From NCBI GenBank assembly GCA_004026145.2, contig CP034976.1:6254296-6318295 (forward strand): a stretch of 64,000 nucleotides of DNA, written 5' to 3'. How positions within the stretch are numbered: the first letter of the stretch is position 1; every line of letters begins with the position of its first letter. Source of the stretch: Takifugu bimaculatus (taxonomy: Eukaryota; Chordata; Actinopteri; Tetraodontiformes; Tetraodontidae). The notes beneath the pieces were generated by a model. It searched no databases, was not told the origin of the DNA, and was given only the letters and a program-made list of their open reading frames with translations. This document shows positions 50,321-61,810 of this stretch, in pieces. Made by a program: the position numbers and the translations under genes.

Positions 50321-52848
50321 GTTGGGGAGCGAGGAGCTGTCGCAGCCCCTTTAGCCTCCTCCACCCAAATCCTCCTCCATCTGGCCAAGTGTTTGCCAAG
50401 ATAAGCAGATGAAGAGACATATGCTGGAGAGGCTTCTGGAGAACCATTGAGAAGGTTTCAGTGGAGGAACCAGATGAGCAGGAGATCCGTGATCCCCCCC
50501 ATCCCGATACTGTTAAAGTAAGATCGGGCTTTAACTCCACGATCAAATTTAACTCGCCGAGAGAAAAACAAACTAATGAAAAGCTAAATATTACAGTGCG
50601 CTCATTTGCAGCAAACAGATGGCAGCTAAATTAAAAGAAATTACGTATACATTATCGGCGCTTTATGGCTGCGCTCTAATTGCCGCGATTATAACTCCTA
50701 CCTTTCCGCTCTATAATGAAGTGAATTAATTCATTTAGGCCGGAACGTGTGGAAATTGTACTCGCCAGTGTTTGGCGTTTAGCATCTCCAGTGATCATTT
50801 TTGACAGTGCCATATGTTTCGCAGGCAGTATTTCTTCTCCGTTGAGTTTTATCACATGATTTTATTCGTCCCCGCCGCCGATTCCTTCCTATATCCGCAA
50901 ACAAACTCTTGTTTTGCAGATAGCTAGCCATATGCCATGAGCGTGCACGACTGAGGTGTTTTTTTTTTTAAGCAAAGCATACCTTAGGCTGCGTGCTAAT
51001 TTGTTTTGCCGCTCCCTCTCTGCTTGTGTCGCATCCCGGCTGTATTAAAATGATAATGAATAAATGTAGCCTTAATACGACCCCGCCGTCAGTGTCGCTG
51101 AACGCTGCCACTCAGAGGAAGGGAAACGTAATTGTGTCTCTCAGCCATCTTTTACGAGGGAAGAATCTCAAACTTCAGTCGCTCTTTTTAAGCTAACAGG
51201 CCACATTTTGCGTCTCTTTGTTTTGTGGAACCCTCCGTTGGGTTGATTCTGATTCTAATAATTATTCCTATGGTTGCAATAACGGCGAGGGGCTTGTATC
51301 TTCTTCCCCATCTGCCTCTGCTTCACACAATGGCGCCGGGTATTGAGCCCCCGCCTGACGACTGTCACCGCGTATTGTTGAATATGGGATAAGGACTAAT
51401 TACACGTGTCTGTAAGTGTTGTGATGAGGGGGCGGGCGGTCGATGTTCGCACGTCACCTCCCGCTGCGGGAGAGGACACTGATGCCCGTCTGAGAGCGGA
51501 GGAGCTCTGGTGCTGCTCCGCTCACGGGGCCCCGACATTTCTCGTCCGATGTCCGAGGTGGATACCCCCCTCCGGGCCTTTAATTGCCACATAACGTGCT
51601 CGGCGCTGGCCGACGGGGTAAAGGCTTTACTTTCGCATTTCCATCCATATCTGAAACAATGACGCTGTCATTCACATCGCTCTCCTCAAGGGTGCAGATC
51701 TCATTACCATGTGCCAGGCGGGACATAATGGGGTTGTTATAGGTACCAGATAATGGGCGTCCTTGTGCTCCACCTGCACCGTTGATGACCCTCACGCATA
51801 TAAGTAAGTGATTAAATCGACACTTTTTTTTTGCAATTACTTTGGTCCAATTTAGGTGATATTGTAAATAATTGTCTTACTGTGCTTGAGCCAATGGAGG
51901 CTAGCATTAGCTCCACTGTACGTCCATGCGTTCCTCTGGTAACAAGGTTCATTAGGGGGGAAGCAGTTCCTTCTTTATCACATGCTGGAGTCCATTTGCC
52001 CCCTCTCACTGGTCTGTTCTCGGTACCGTTGAAGGTTTTATCGTTTCTTTGAGGGTGTGTGTCTCAGAGCCACGGACGCCACGTGGCTCAGAGTGTGAAA
52101 CGGGGCCAGAAAGATGATCACGGCCCGTTTCCACTCCACCGCTTTCACGTCCCCCAGATGTTGTGCCAGGGAACTGCCGACAGGACTGCGTCACCCCCTC
52201 TCCAACATGGCGGCGCTTTAATCCAGGTGACCGGAATCATTTAACAGAAAACAGATTTTAAAGGTGGGAGTTCTGCTAATGTCACGTGTGGAAGAAACCC
52301 GCTTTGATCTTCGTTCGTACCGTTTGAAAGAAAAAGCTGCATCGGCCCCGTCTGCAATGTCCGAAGCAGTCAGACCCCGGCGTACGTTCAGAGGCGGTTT
52401 GATGCCCGGTTTGATGGAGTATGTCAGTCCAATCAGCCCGGCTTCCAGAGTGTGATTGGGTCTGCCAGCCCGAGAGGCAGCCCTGATATTAGCTCCACAG
52501 CCAGCTGACAGCCAGCATAGCGAACAGCTCATACGACAGGGAGCAGCCGAGGCCGTGCAAGATAGATGTAGAGACCAGAACCTGGCGCTTTGAGAGCCCG
52601 ATGCAGCCTGGAGCGTCCAGCGGGGAACCCTTTATTCTCTGCAGGTCGCCTCCCCGGAGGACCTATTTTCTTTGTTGTATTCCCGGGTTTGCTTTTTATC
52701 AACACAGCAAGCAGAGCCGTTGATACACTTATTTAGCTTTATTCCAGCGCTAAAGCCTCCGATTTCTCATTTTTAAACTGATAAAGGTTTTATTTCTGCT
52801 TTCATGACGGCTTACAGCCCATCAGAGGCTGGAGTTAACAGAGCAGAG
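50321..52848. other. Non-coding interval with enhancer-like block
   Basis: No exon is supported. The segment about 50560-51070 is unique and AT-rich with TAATTG, ATTAAT and GTAATT words; 49970-50040 just before the GGC repeat is similar. Chance frames at 51365-52532 overlap on both strands. Confidence 0.4.
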
Positions 52849-52862
52849 CCAGCAGGGGGCAG
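52849..52862 (+). promoter_or_regulatory. CTCF-like motif (plus orientation)
   Basis: CCAGCAGGGGGCAG matches the CTCF consensus in full. It faces a minus-oriented match about 190 bp downstream. Confidence 0.55.
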
Positions 52863-53049
52863 GAGTGATCAAAGCCGTGGGAGGGCAAGATGCCTTGCTT
52901 TGCTTTGATGTCTGGGTCAAGAACGTGAAAAATAGAATTTACAGAGAAAGGGAAAGTTCACAGGGATGAAAGAGCAGCTAACAGCTTGGACCTATAAAGC
53001 AGTTAAAGACACGTTTGACATAAGTGTGATAAAGATTCATGAGCATCCG

Positions 53050-53063
53050 GCGCCCCCTGCTGG
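53050..53063 (-). promoter_or_regulatory. CTCF-like motif (minus orientation)
   Basis: The minus strand reads CCAGCAGGGGGCGC, a full match to the CTCF consensus, converging with the motif at 52849-52862. Confidence 0.55.
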
Positions 53064-53403
53064 AAGGCTGCAGTAAAGGGACATTTGTTCATTAACAGCA
53101 GCGTCCAACTATTCAACCTTCTTCAAAACCTGGAATCTGTGACCGAAGTGAAGATTCTTGCTTCTCTTTAGGCTGATAAAGAGGATCTGAGGTCAAATCT
53201 TTCCATTTTCTTTAAACTTTATGAGCCATACGAGATGAGAGGATGACCCGCCGTATCTATCGAATTCCTCCCCTTCGTATTAACTCAACAGCGACAACGG
53301 CTACGTGTTTAATGGAGGAGCTCCGAGGAGGGACGTTTTTCCTAAAAGATCGTTTTTTTTATTTAGTTTTGAGGAGAGCACATTGTTCAATTGCCGTCTG
53401 TAG

Positions 53404-53455
53404 CATCATCATCCTCATTATCATCGTCCTCATCCTCATCATCGTCGTCACGGTG
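53404..53455. repeat. Imperfect (ATC/GTC/CTC) trinucleotide tract
   Basis: A run of ATC, GTC and CTC triplets that translates as an isoleucine/valine-rich or methionine-rich string. It is not a membrane protein; the frame has no other support. Confidence 0.85.
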
Positions 53456-53721
53456 CTCCTACACATGAAGAGCCAAACAAATCTTGTTATTCTCGGGCGC
53501 TTCCTATAAATATGAGACCTGACGAGCGCCGAGAGAGACGTGAGACAAATTACCTCAATCAAACAGTTAATCTGGGAACGGAATGATGAGGCATGGAAGA
53601 CAATACGAGGCCGAGCGGCACAGGACTCGGGGGCAGCCGAGCCGTCTGTTCCGTCTGATTAAAACTCGTGACAGAAATTGTTATGATGTACAGATTAACC
53701 CTCTCTCTCCTGACAGGACTG

Positions 53722-53722
<1 letters not shown>

Positions 53723-53798
<76 letters not shown>
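53723..53798. repeat. (AC)38 microsatellite
   Basis: A pure 76-bp AC run, almost the same length as the CA run at 7578-7655. Confidence 0.98.
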
Positions 53799-53800
<2 letters not shown>

Positions 53801-54720
53801 GTAACTTGTCAAGCTAGTTTAGCACTTTAATAGATGCAGTTCTTCTGCTTGTCTTGTGAATTAAAGTGGAAGAAATCCATTTTCAGCATGTGATCGGATC
53901 CAATTTTGACGTTTAAATGAGGAAGTTTGCCCTTTGACAGAGGGAAGACCACCCTGGCAGAACGCCACTGAATCACTGTCATCCATAAGAGGTCTAATGG
54001 AGGCACAAGAGCGGCAAACCCAAGACCTTTAAGGCAATAAAAACAAACATGTGGTTCTGTTAGGACGCTTCTTGTGTCTTCACCTAAAGCTAGAGATGAA
54101 CACGTACATGTGATTGTTCCAGAATGAGGGAAAAAAAACAAACCTGATGAATTATAGGGAAGTTTTTCTTCCTTAATCCCTCTGAATATCCGTCCACATC
54201 AGCTCGCGGGCAAACGCTGTTTGTCCGCACTTCATCTTTGCTGCGGGAGGATATGTCAGAGTGTTTGTCCCTGGTTATCGGGGGATGATAGATAGTCTCG
54301 CCTGCAGAGAAACATATGTTGCGCTTTAATCTGGGATGCATAGGCCAGTATTCATGACCGGCAGCTGGAGAAAATCACAGGAGACGAAGAGTCCACTGTG
54401 GAGAAAGGAGACATACGGCCTGCCTGCTTGGCAGATGCTGGTTCTTGTTATCAGCCCTTTCTGCACCTTATTTATGTGGTGAGTTACAACCCGACACCCT
54501 CTTTTTTTCTCTCCCGCTCGCACGCCGCTCCTGCACCCACGCAGACACATTTCCATGTGGATGATTGTTTGGTTGCTCCACACAGACACCGGTTTGAACG
54601 CTCGCAGGCAGGTCGGAGCTACTTTTAGGTTAAAGGTTCCAAATCAACCTGATGTACGTCAGGAGGATTGGACGGATGCATTGTTGGGCCGGTTTCCCTT
54701 TGTCGTACAAGTCTCCGAGG
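53799..54720. other. Non-coding interval, no recognised feature
   Basis: This is unique sequence with short chance frames on both strands and no splice-supported exon. Confidence 0.4.
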
Positions 54721-54758
54721 CACACACACTCTTTAAACAACCGTAATCCAATTTCACG
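54721..54758 (+). repeat. 38-bp exact dispersed duplicate, copy 1
   Basis: CACACACACTCTTTAAACAA followed by CCGTAATCCAATTTCACG is found again, identical and in the same orientation, at 60085-60122, 5.4 kb away. Beyond it the two copies diverge, with loose similarity in a following T-rich stretch. About 30 bp is non-simple sequence, so chance identity is very unlikely. Confidence 0.9.
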
Positions 54759-54835
54759 AGTTTTTAACGTTTTTGATTTGAGTTTTTGGGATTTCAATGT
54801 GGCCGATTAGCCGGCAACGGTGGGTTCAGGTCAGA

Positions 54836-55192
54836 TACCGTATTTTTGTGTCCTTAAGGCACCGTCTTAAAAGGCTCAGTCTCAGTTACGGGTGCTATTT
54901 CTGTATTCAACACATACATAAGGCACACCGGATTATAGGGCGTAGGCATGGTAACACCTACTGGTACGCTAGCTTAAAACATGCATGCTCGCGTGTATTT
55001 AGCAATGTACTCACGTACATCATCTTCTGTATCCGAAATGAAGAAAATGAATCCAAAATGGCTTTGGCGAAAGCCGAAAAGCATTTACAGATTTTGGAAC
55101 TCGGTTCACACATGAGGTGCACCTCGTTATAAGGCGCCCCGTCCATTTTGGAGAAAATGTAAGACTTTTAAGTGCGCCTTAAATACTGCGGA
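54836..55192. mobile_element. Non-autonomous DNA transposon (MITE) of the 'ATAAGGCGCACCGGATTATA' type
   Basis: The left end (CCGTATTTTTGTGTCCTTAA then GGCAC) and the reverse complement of the right end (CCGCAGTATTTAAGGCGCAC) are imperfect terminal inverted repeats. Inside are 'ATAAGGCACACCGGATTATA' (54918-54937) and 'GTTATAAGGCGC' (about 55126-55137), hallmark words of a palindrome-ended element common in fish genomes. It is about 355 bp, too short for a transposase, so it is an internally deleted or MITE-type copy. I cannot see a clear target-site duplication and do not assign a superfamily. The 111-codon frame inside it is a by-product. Confidence 0.75.
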
Positions 55193-58100
55193 GGAGAGCG
55201 ATGTGAATCTGCTGCGTTCATAAAGAATCAGTGGAAAGTGCTGACTTGCATTCATCTGTCCCAGCGGATGCTAGAGGACGCAATTTAGAGGCGTCAAAGA
55301 CAAAAGTAGCGTGTTAGCGCGCTCGTATTTGTTGATTAGCCTTAAACGCGAAGCTTATCTTACGATGATGGGAATATTATTAGTCTGGCAGGTGCCATTT
55401 GGTCCACTTACCATCTGCTAGTGCAAGTGCAGCTTTGGAGGAACGAGCGGGACGAAGCGAGAAGCTCCTGCGCTCTCACAAGCAGCATAAAATCCTCTTT
55501 GCAGGCCTCCCCTTTCCTCACTGTCTCATATACATTTATTACTTTCACTTTCACGAGCCCGTCTCACACGGCTACTCCTTTATTGACAGGCCCCTACTGC
55601 GATATTTATGTCACATATTTAATATGGACATGGGAATGATTATCAAATCCATAGTTGCCAAGAGTGTCCGATTGGTCTTAAATAATGGATGAGCGAGGAT
55701 GCGACTCAATTTGCGAGGCCGCGCAGAAAGAAAGGCATCGACCCCTCCGCCCACCCCCCTCACCGGCGCGTCATTATTCCGGTCGATCTTTTCTCCCCTC
55801 GCTTGACATCATTCAATGTAATCATCCTTCAATAAAAAAACCTGCTTGTAATAAAAGGAACAACCCGGGTCAATACAGGGAATATAGAGAAGGATGACCC
55901 TGTGCGGGGAGACGGCGTATAAATGGGCCTGTTTATCAAAGCAGATGGCCGCCTGGTGCCTTAACAGGAATTCGACCGAGGATGGAGTTATCATTACTGT
56001 TGCCTTTTGTATCATCCACGTTGGCGCTCCGCGGATATGAGGAAGAGCGATCGCCACATTAATGAATCAATGGGCTAATGAAGCGGCCATTGTGTTGGTT
56101 TATTGAAATACACTGTGGAAAATTGAAGACTCTCGCACCGTCTCTGCGCTGAATGCGCCGCCGTCATATCGCTGCGTTGCCCCGCAAGTTCTCCGCATTC
56201 AAGCCGCAACTTAAGAAGAAAGAAAAGAGTAAAAAAGGAAGCGAAGGTCACCCCCTTTGCATCAAGCTGTTCTCCTGCGTGGACTGAGGATGGTTCGGGG
56301 GTCAAATTAGCTGATGGGGTAATTTTGTCAGGACGACACGCAGAGCCGTTGATTATCCCTGAGCTAGCATCATTTTTGTTTATCAAAAAATGCTAATTGC
56401 CTGTTTTTACGAGTGGGAAAAGATTAAAAGTTAATAGGAGAGACTAAATAAACACAATGCAATTGCATGAGGCTGTAGAAGATGGTAATTAATTTGTGGC
56501 CACCCCTGAGATAATTAGCTAATATAAAGCGGGAAAAAAGAAGTTAATGAGCCTTAATGTAACTGATACACTGAAAAGTTCAGACTAATGATATTATGAA
56601 CGTGTGAGGAAACTTTAGGCTCGCTCCAGCTCGACGTTCTGAGGGACCTCCTGGTGATGACAAAAAAAACTTTTCCACCTTCGCTGTGCATCGCAAGAGT
56701 GTGGCGCCGTCTGAAATTCCTCAGTGTTTGCCTCCGAATCAGAAGTGCCTCCTCCATGCCGGGCGAGAGATGACGGACAATGGGAGGCCGCGTGCCTGGT
56801 GGTGGGCTGACTTTGTTTTTGCTGATCCTCGGGGTGAAGCCGCTCTGAGGAAACGGGGACTCACACAGTGGGAGGTGTGGCGAGGTCATTTGGCCCCGAG
56901 TAGAAGGAGGAATGTAAAATAATCGAGATGTGGCGAAGATGGTAGCTGCGACATGCTAATCCCAGCATTAGCCCACCACAAACCTGCACCTCCTGACTGA
57001 TCAGTGTGTCATTATTCTGCACGTTTGTTCCTCAGGTATCTGTCAGCTCATCATTATTACCGCGATGACCGCAGAAGACATTACTTACACTCAGTGGGGT
57101 CACAATGGCACTTACTGTTGACACGCCGGACTAAGGTTCATGGGTAATTTGAATGAAATTACAGGGCAGCGGTGAATCCTGCCAGTGAGCAGCAAGGTAA
57201 TCAGATAATTGCAGCTTTCATAAACGCAATTTATCACCAAGGCAAAGGCGAGCAGCCGAAAACTGACTAGCTAGCACGCGCGCCACCTCTTCACGTGGAC
57301 CTGTGGAGGGTTCTGTTGACGTACGCCATCAGGAAGCATAATGGGCTCAACGACGGGAATATCGGCATCAGCACTGCCCTGTCATATTGCATAAATCAGC
57401 ACTCTTGTCGGTGGTTTATGGGTCAGGTAATTTGTCACTTCAGTTCAGACGAAGCTGCGCAGATGCTGTCATTCAAGTAGCTAAGCGCGTGTCATCGAGG
57501 GAAATAGAAGCGGAATCTGATAAATGTGTGTGCACACAGTCCAAAAGAGGATGATAAAAGGGATTAAATCTTCAGTAAGTGACTATTGAATATGATGAAC
57601 ACAGATTAATAAACCTGGCGTGCTGATTCCTGTAGATTAGTTCAATGAGATGATTAATTATCATCTAATGATCTATAGGAGTATTCATTTCTAATTACAT
57701 GTGCGCACCTCTTGTGATTCATGTCCTCACCCCTAGATGTCGCCAAATCCCACAGACTGGGCTTATATATATAATATTACACATTTTATTGCACACTATA
57801 TTGTGTTAATATGATTCAAAGCCTCATCAGGAGCAGGAGGGGGAAGACAGGTAGATTATTTTATTTTTTCCACTTGACAACATTCTAATCCATAAGCAAG
57901 ACCTGGAGGATGATTTCTGGAAAAAGAAAACCCATTTGGGATTCAGCTGGAGTCCTCGTGCAGTGCTGCTGGACGGGCACGTGTCGGTGTCAGCGTAGCC
58001 CGGCTCAGGATCTATATGAAGCGCTGCATTTCAGCCTGGTGAGAGACATGTCAAAAGCTCCTCTGCAGCAATTTAGCCTTAATTTGAACTTGGTTTGAGG

Positions 58101-60084
58101 CAGTCAGACAGACAAACAGACGACATGAAAAAGAAGACAGATGGAGATAAGGAAAGACGGCGAGAAAAAAAGAAAAGATACGGATGCAGACGCGTAGGAT
58201 TAATGACCCCCGCTTCATCCCCTGGAATAGCCTCTTCGTGGAGGGGCCGCAGAAATGACAAGGGCTTCATTTCTGGGTCGAACTGCTGCGAAGAAACTGA
58301 GACCCAGGAGGTCAAACACGGGTCTAAGTGCCTCTTCCAGTTTTCCTATTTTCCCGTCCTCCGCACATCCGTCTGGTGTCCGTGCTCTCTCGCCTCTCTC
58401 GTAATGGAAACCTATTGGAGGAGCGTCTCTCCGTCAGCCGGGGTCAGGAGGTCATCACTGATGTCACTCTCAAAGTAACCAGTGGCAAATAGGTCCTGAC
58501 ACGTGCTCTCCAGTGAGAGAATGAGAGTGGACAGCTCCTCCGGCTTCCCGGCTGATAAGCCATAGAAAAGAATACGCGGAGCTGGGCGGCAGATCCCAGC
58601 CCCAGCTGCTGCCCCGGCGCCCCCCAAATAAGACGAGCGTGATCCAGAGGACAGTTATTACTTTTATTTTCCCTCATTCAGCATCACCTGACGGGAACGG
58701 AAGGTCATATTCTTGACTTTAGCGTCAGCGTTGAATCCTACCGCCTCGCCCCCTCCGCCCCAGATGCCCCCTGTCCTCCCCCAGACACGTGTCACGCAGC
58801 GTTGCATTCGCCACAGACGTCCCGCTGGCGTCCAGATTTCTACGCCTGTTTGTTCTGCGCAGCGCCGCGCACCGTGACCGCTCCATCTGATCTCCTGTCA
58901 GCGCAGGAGTGACATCACAATACATGAGCATGCCTGATATCATAACAAGCGCCCTTTTTTCTCCTCCTCGTCGTCTCTCCTCCCTCTGTCTGACTCCGGC
59001 TGCCCTCCGCGCAGACAGACGATGACTGAATGAGCAGGAGACTGGCATTTTCTGATAGAGTTACACTCCACAAATGGAGTCAATCAAGGCCTTGTGGGGG
59101 GGGCGAAATCATTTTCTGTCAGAAGTGTCAGCGAGACTGTCAGGCCAACAAATCCGCACGGCTAAAATAAAATAAAGCCCAAGTGTGGGAGGAGGAAACT
59201 AGGCGAGGACTTAAGGAGAGCCCTGACTGAGTGTAAAAGAGGAATCCCAGGAGTTTCGCTCCCGATCAATCAGAGCTCTCACCTTTCAGCTGCCCAGAAC
59301 GCTGTTTCATAGCAATTATTGCCCCCACTGAGCAGGTGACGGACTCTGTAAACTCCCGGTAATCCCGAAATGAGGGATCGGGAGGGAAGCCTTGCGGTGA
59401 AATGTGACAGAGTAAGTGAACGCCGACTCCTGTAGTTGGAACCATGAGAGCTCTCCACGCCGGTGGTGGGTTTGATAGGGGATCCATATTACCGGGCTCA
59501 CGGCCGCCATCGCCGTTCGGATTCCGAATTGCTAAACCGGAGCTGTTTTTTGTTAGCTGCGTATGAAGGGAAGCTTCAGCAGCTTATTTTCAGATATATT
59601 TCCATTTCTGGCGCACTAAACTTCCCCAGCGGGCATGCCCATAAAGATGCTCGCTTTCTTTGACTGTTCGCCATAAAGAAACCCTCCTAACCGTCCCCCG
59701 CTCCCCCGACACATTGTGTCCTAAAACTTCCCGCCTGTTATATTTCCTCCACATCAATATGTCACCGCCAAAGCAGGATGTCAACCTAATGCAACGCCGG
59801 GGTTAAGAAAACAACGGCTCTGCCCGCTGACTGATGGCCCCTCGCACAACGAAAAAAGGGGGTTCGGAAATGTGATCCGCGTGTCATCTCACCTGAGATT
59901 ATGAATCTCTTCCTCTGGCATTGAGATGCAGTCTAGCCTGGCGTTGCTCCGCATTTGTTACATGGATGAGAGAGCGAGGTTCAAACGACTCCCCCGACCG
60001 AGCGGGAGAGAAACAATCCAGCTCATCTCAATGTAAACAAGCACTGAGCCCACCAAAATAGCCAGAGGAGCCCCCCCCCACACA
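55193..60084. other. Non-coding interval; one weak exon candidate on the minus strand
   Basis: This is mostly unique sequence. AT-rich, enhancer-like stretches lie at 55560-55690, 56400-56540 and 57580-57690. A minus-strand open segment at 58412-58551 has an acceptor-like end and protein-like composition but no identity (see findings). GC-rich sequence lies at 58560-58870. No gene is called. Confidence 0.35.
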
Positions 60085-60122
60085 CACACACACTCTTTAA
60101 ACAACCGTAATCCAATTTCACG
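60085..60122 (+). repeat. 38-bp exact dispersed duplicate, copy 2
   Basis: Identical to 54721-54758. Here it follows a C8 run (60072-60079) and a longer CA run, so both copies sit immediately 3' of CA dinucleotides. No MITE follows this copy. Confidence 0.9.
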
Positions 60123-61245
60123 TTTGTTAAATGATGTCATCCGTGCACTCGTGCGAAAAAAATTAAACAGATTCTACGCCATTTCTTTGCTTTTATTCTT
60201 GTTTTGTTTTTTTAAACAAGCAAAAAAGCCAACGAAAACACAAGAAAAAGGATGTTTCTTCCCTCTAACCTTTCAGTGAACTACCTGTGACCTTCTGAGT
60301 GAACTGCTGTAGCTTTGGGGTGGCGTATGTGTGCGCGAGTGTGCGTGTGTGTGTGTTTGCGTGCGCGCTGTCGTGAGGGGGATTTTTCACGCTCTTCATT
60401 ACAGCTGTTTAGGTTAGAGGGGTAGGCGCTAACTCAATGAGGCTAAGTAAGTTTGAACTGTGAATCGCATCAGCAGTGTTGCGTTCACTTATGCACGGTT
60501 GCAAATGCGCGGCCCAGAGGCGACCGCATTAGCTTGTAAATGAGCGAGGCGCGGCGTGCGTCACATATTAGGAGCTCCTAAATTCATCACACCGGTTTTA
60601 ACCTTTTTATTCAGGATTGTTTAACACTGAGAGCCTTTTATTTATCCTCCCTTGCTGGAATGGGGACCTGCACCGATAACCTTTTGACCTCCGGGTCATT
60701 AGTCTAACCTGCTTTCTGAAGAAAAGTCTTTGTTTTTCGGCTTTCAAATATCTTTCCCCCTGACCCAGCCTCTGTTTTTTCCCCTCCCAGTTAGAGCCTG
60801 AGACTGATTTATGATAGATCCTCTCTGTTTTGATTGCTTTGCTGAGAAGCAGGATGGGAAGATGGGACTTCCAGCTGCTCTGGATGCTTGGGAGTCCTGG
60901 GAGTCCTGGCCCGGCTGCCCTCCCGGCTGTCCCGGACAAGTGGGCATGCGCCATCGTGGCCCGCGGCGGGGGGTTGATGGGGCTGCAGAGAGGCCACAGA
61001 TGCCTTAAATGACTTGGCATGATGGGATAGCAAAGGGGCAGGAACACGACTCGGAAGTAAATCAAAACATTTTTTTTGTTGAGACGCATGCTGGGAATAT
61101 TGTCAGAGGCAAACAGACACAAACAAGCTCTCATACACTTATTTCTTTGAATCGCCCATTTATCGCACATCATTTAATCCTCACACCTCAAACCCGGAGG
61201 ATTCAACGTCTCAAACAGACGTCTTTCTCTCTCCACTTAAGTTAC
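60123..61245. other. Non-coding interval
   Basis: This is unique sequence with a GT-rich patch at about 60320-60365. The 188-codon minus-strand frame (60607-61173) has no recognisable domain and overlaps four other frames; the proline/glycine-rich part comes from a CCCGG-rich stretch near 60890-60970. Confidence 0.4.
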
Positions 61246-61750
61246 CCCCCGCCCCCCCCCCCCAGATCCCCAGAAGGGCCCCCATTAGTGATTTGCAGAT
61301 GCTGCAAGACCCCCATATTATCATCATCCAGCTGCAGACGTGCCAACAGTCGGTGGAGTCAATCTTGGATGCGGGAAGTTGGATTTCAAGCATGTTTTTA
61401 ATGTTAAACATAGCTGCTGCTGACAGGGCAACGCCACGTGATTAATGCAAAGCACATTATTTTTTACAGCCTAATCATGTCCTTTTTTTGATGTGCAACA
61501 CTGGTCCATCAAGTTTTTTGGGAATCATGTTAAACCACAATCAACCCCACTTACCCCCATTTGCGTGGCCCTCACAGCAGCTCGCACATGTGGTATTAAT
61601 ACTGCCCCCACCCCACCACCACCCCTCCCCCGCCAAAATCTGTGGCCATGTAGAGAAATCATAGAAGCATCTTTTTTTTTTATGTCAAACATGGTTCTTC
61701 TTTTTTTTCCTGCTCCGCCTGCTTACAGACTCTTGAGGCGGCGCTGAAGC
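61246..61750. other. Non-coding interval beginning with a C-run
   Basis: C-rich runs at 61246-61264 are followed by unique sequence, then CCCCACC-rich and T-rich tracts (61601-61712). No exon is supported. Confidence 0.4.
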
Positions 61751-61810
61751 ACCCCCCCTCCCCCGCTCAGGTGGGAGCGGGGGGGGGGTGGGGGGGGTGG
61801 GGGGGGGTGG
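61751..61810. repeat. C-run/G-run hairpin with G-quadruplex-prone arm
   Basis: CCCCCGCTC (61760-61768) and GAGCGGGGG (61775-61783) are perfect inverted repeats around a 6-nt loop. Further C tracts extend on the left, and GGGGTGGGGGGGTGGGGG-type tracts extend on the right to about 61810. Confidence 0.85.

Noticed and set aside
50158..50546. Polyalanine/polyglycine/polyproline frames suggesting a transcription-factor exon
   Set aside because: They come from the GGC repeat; the flanks show no DNA-binding domain and no convincing splice sites.
60607..61173. 188-codon minus-strand frame
   Set aside because: It has no domain, overlaps four other frames, and its proline/glycine part reflects a local GC-rich stretch.
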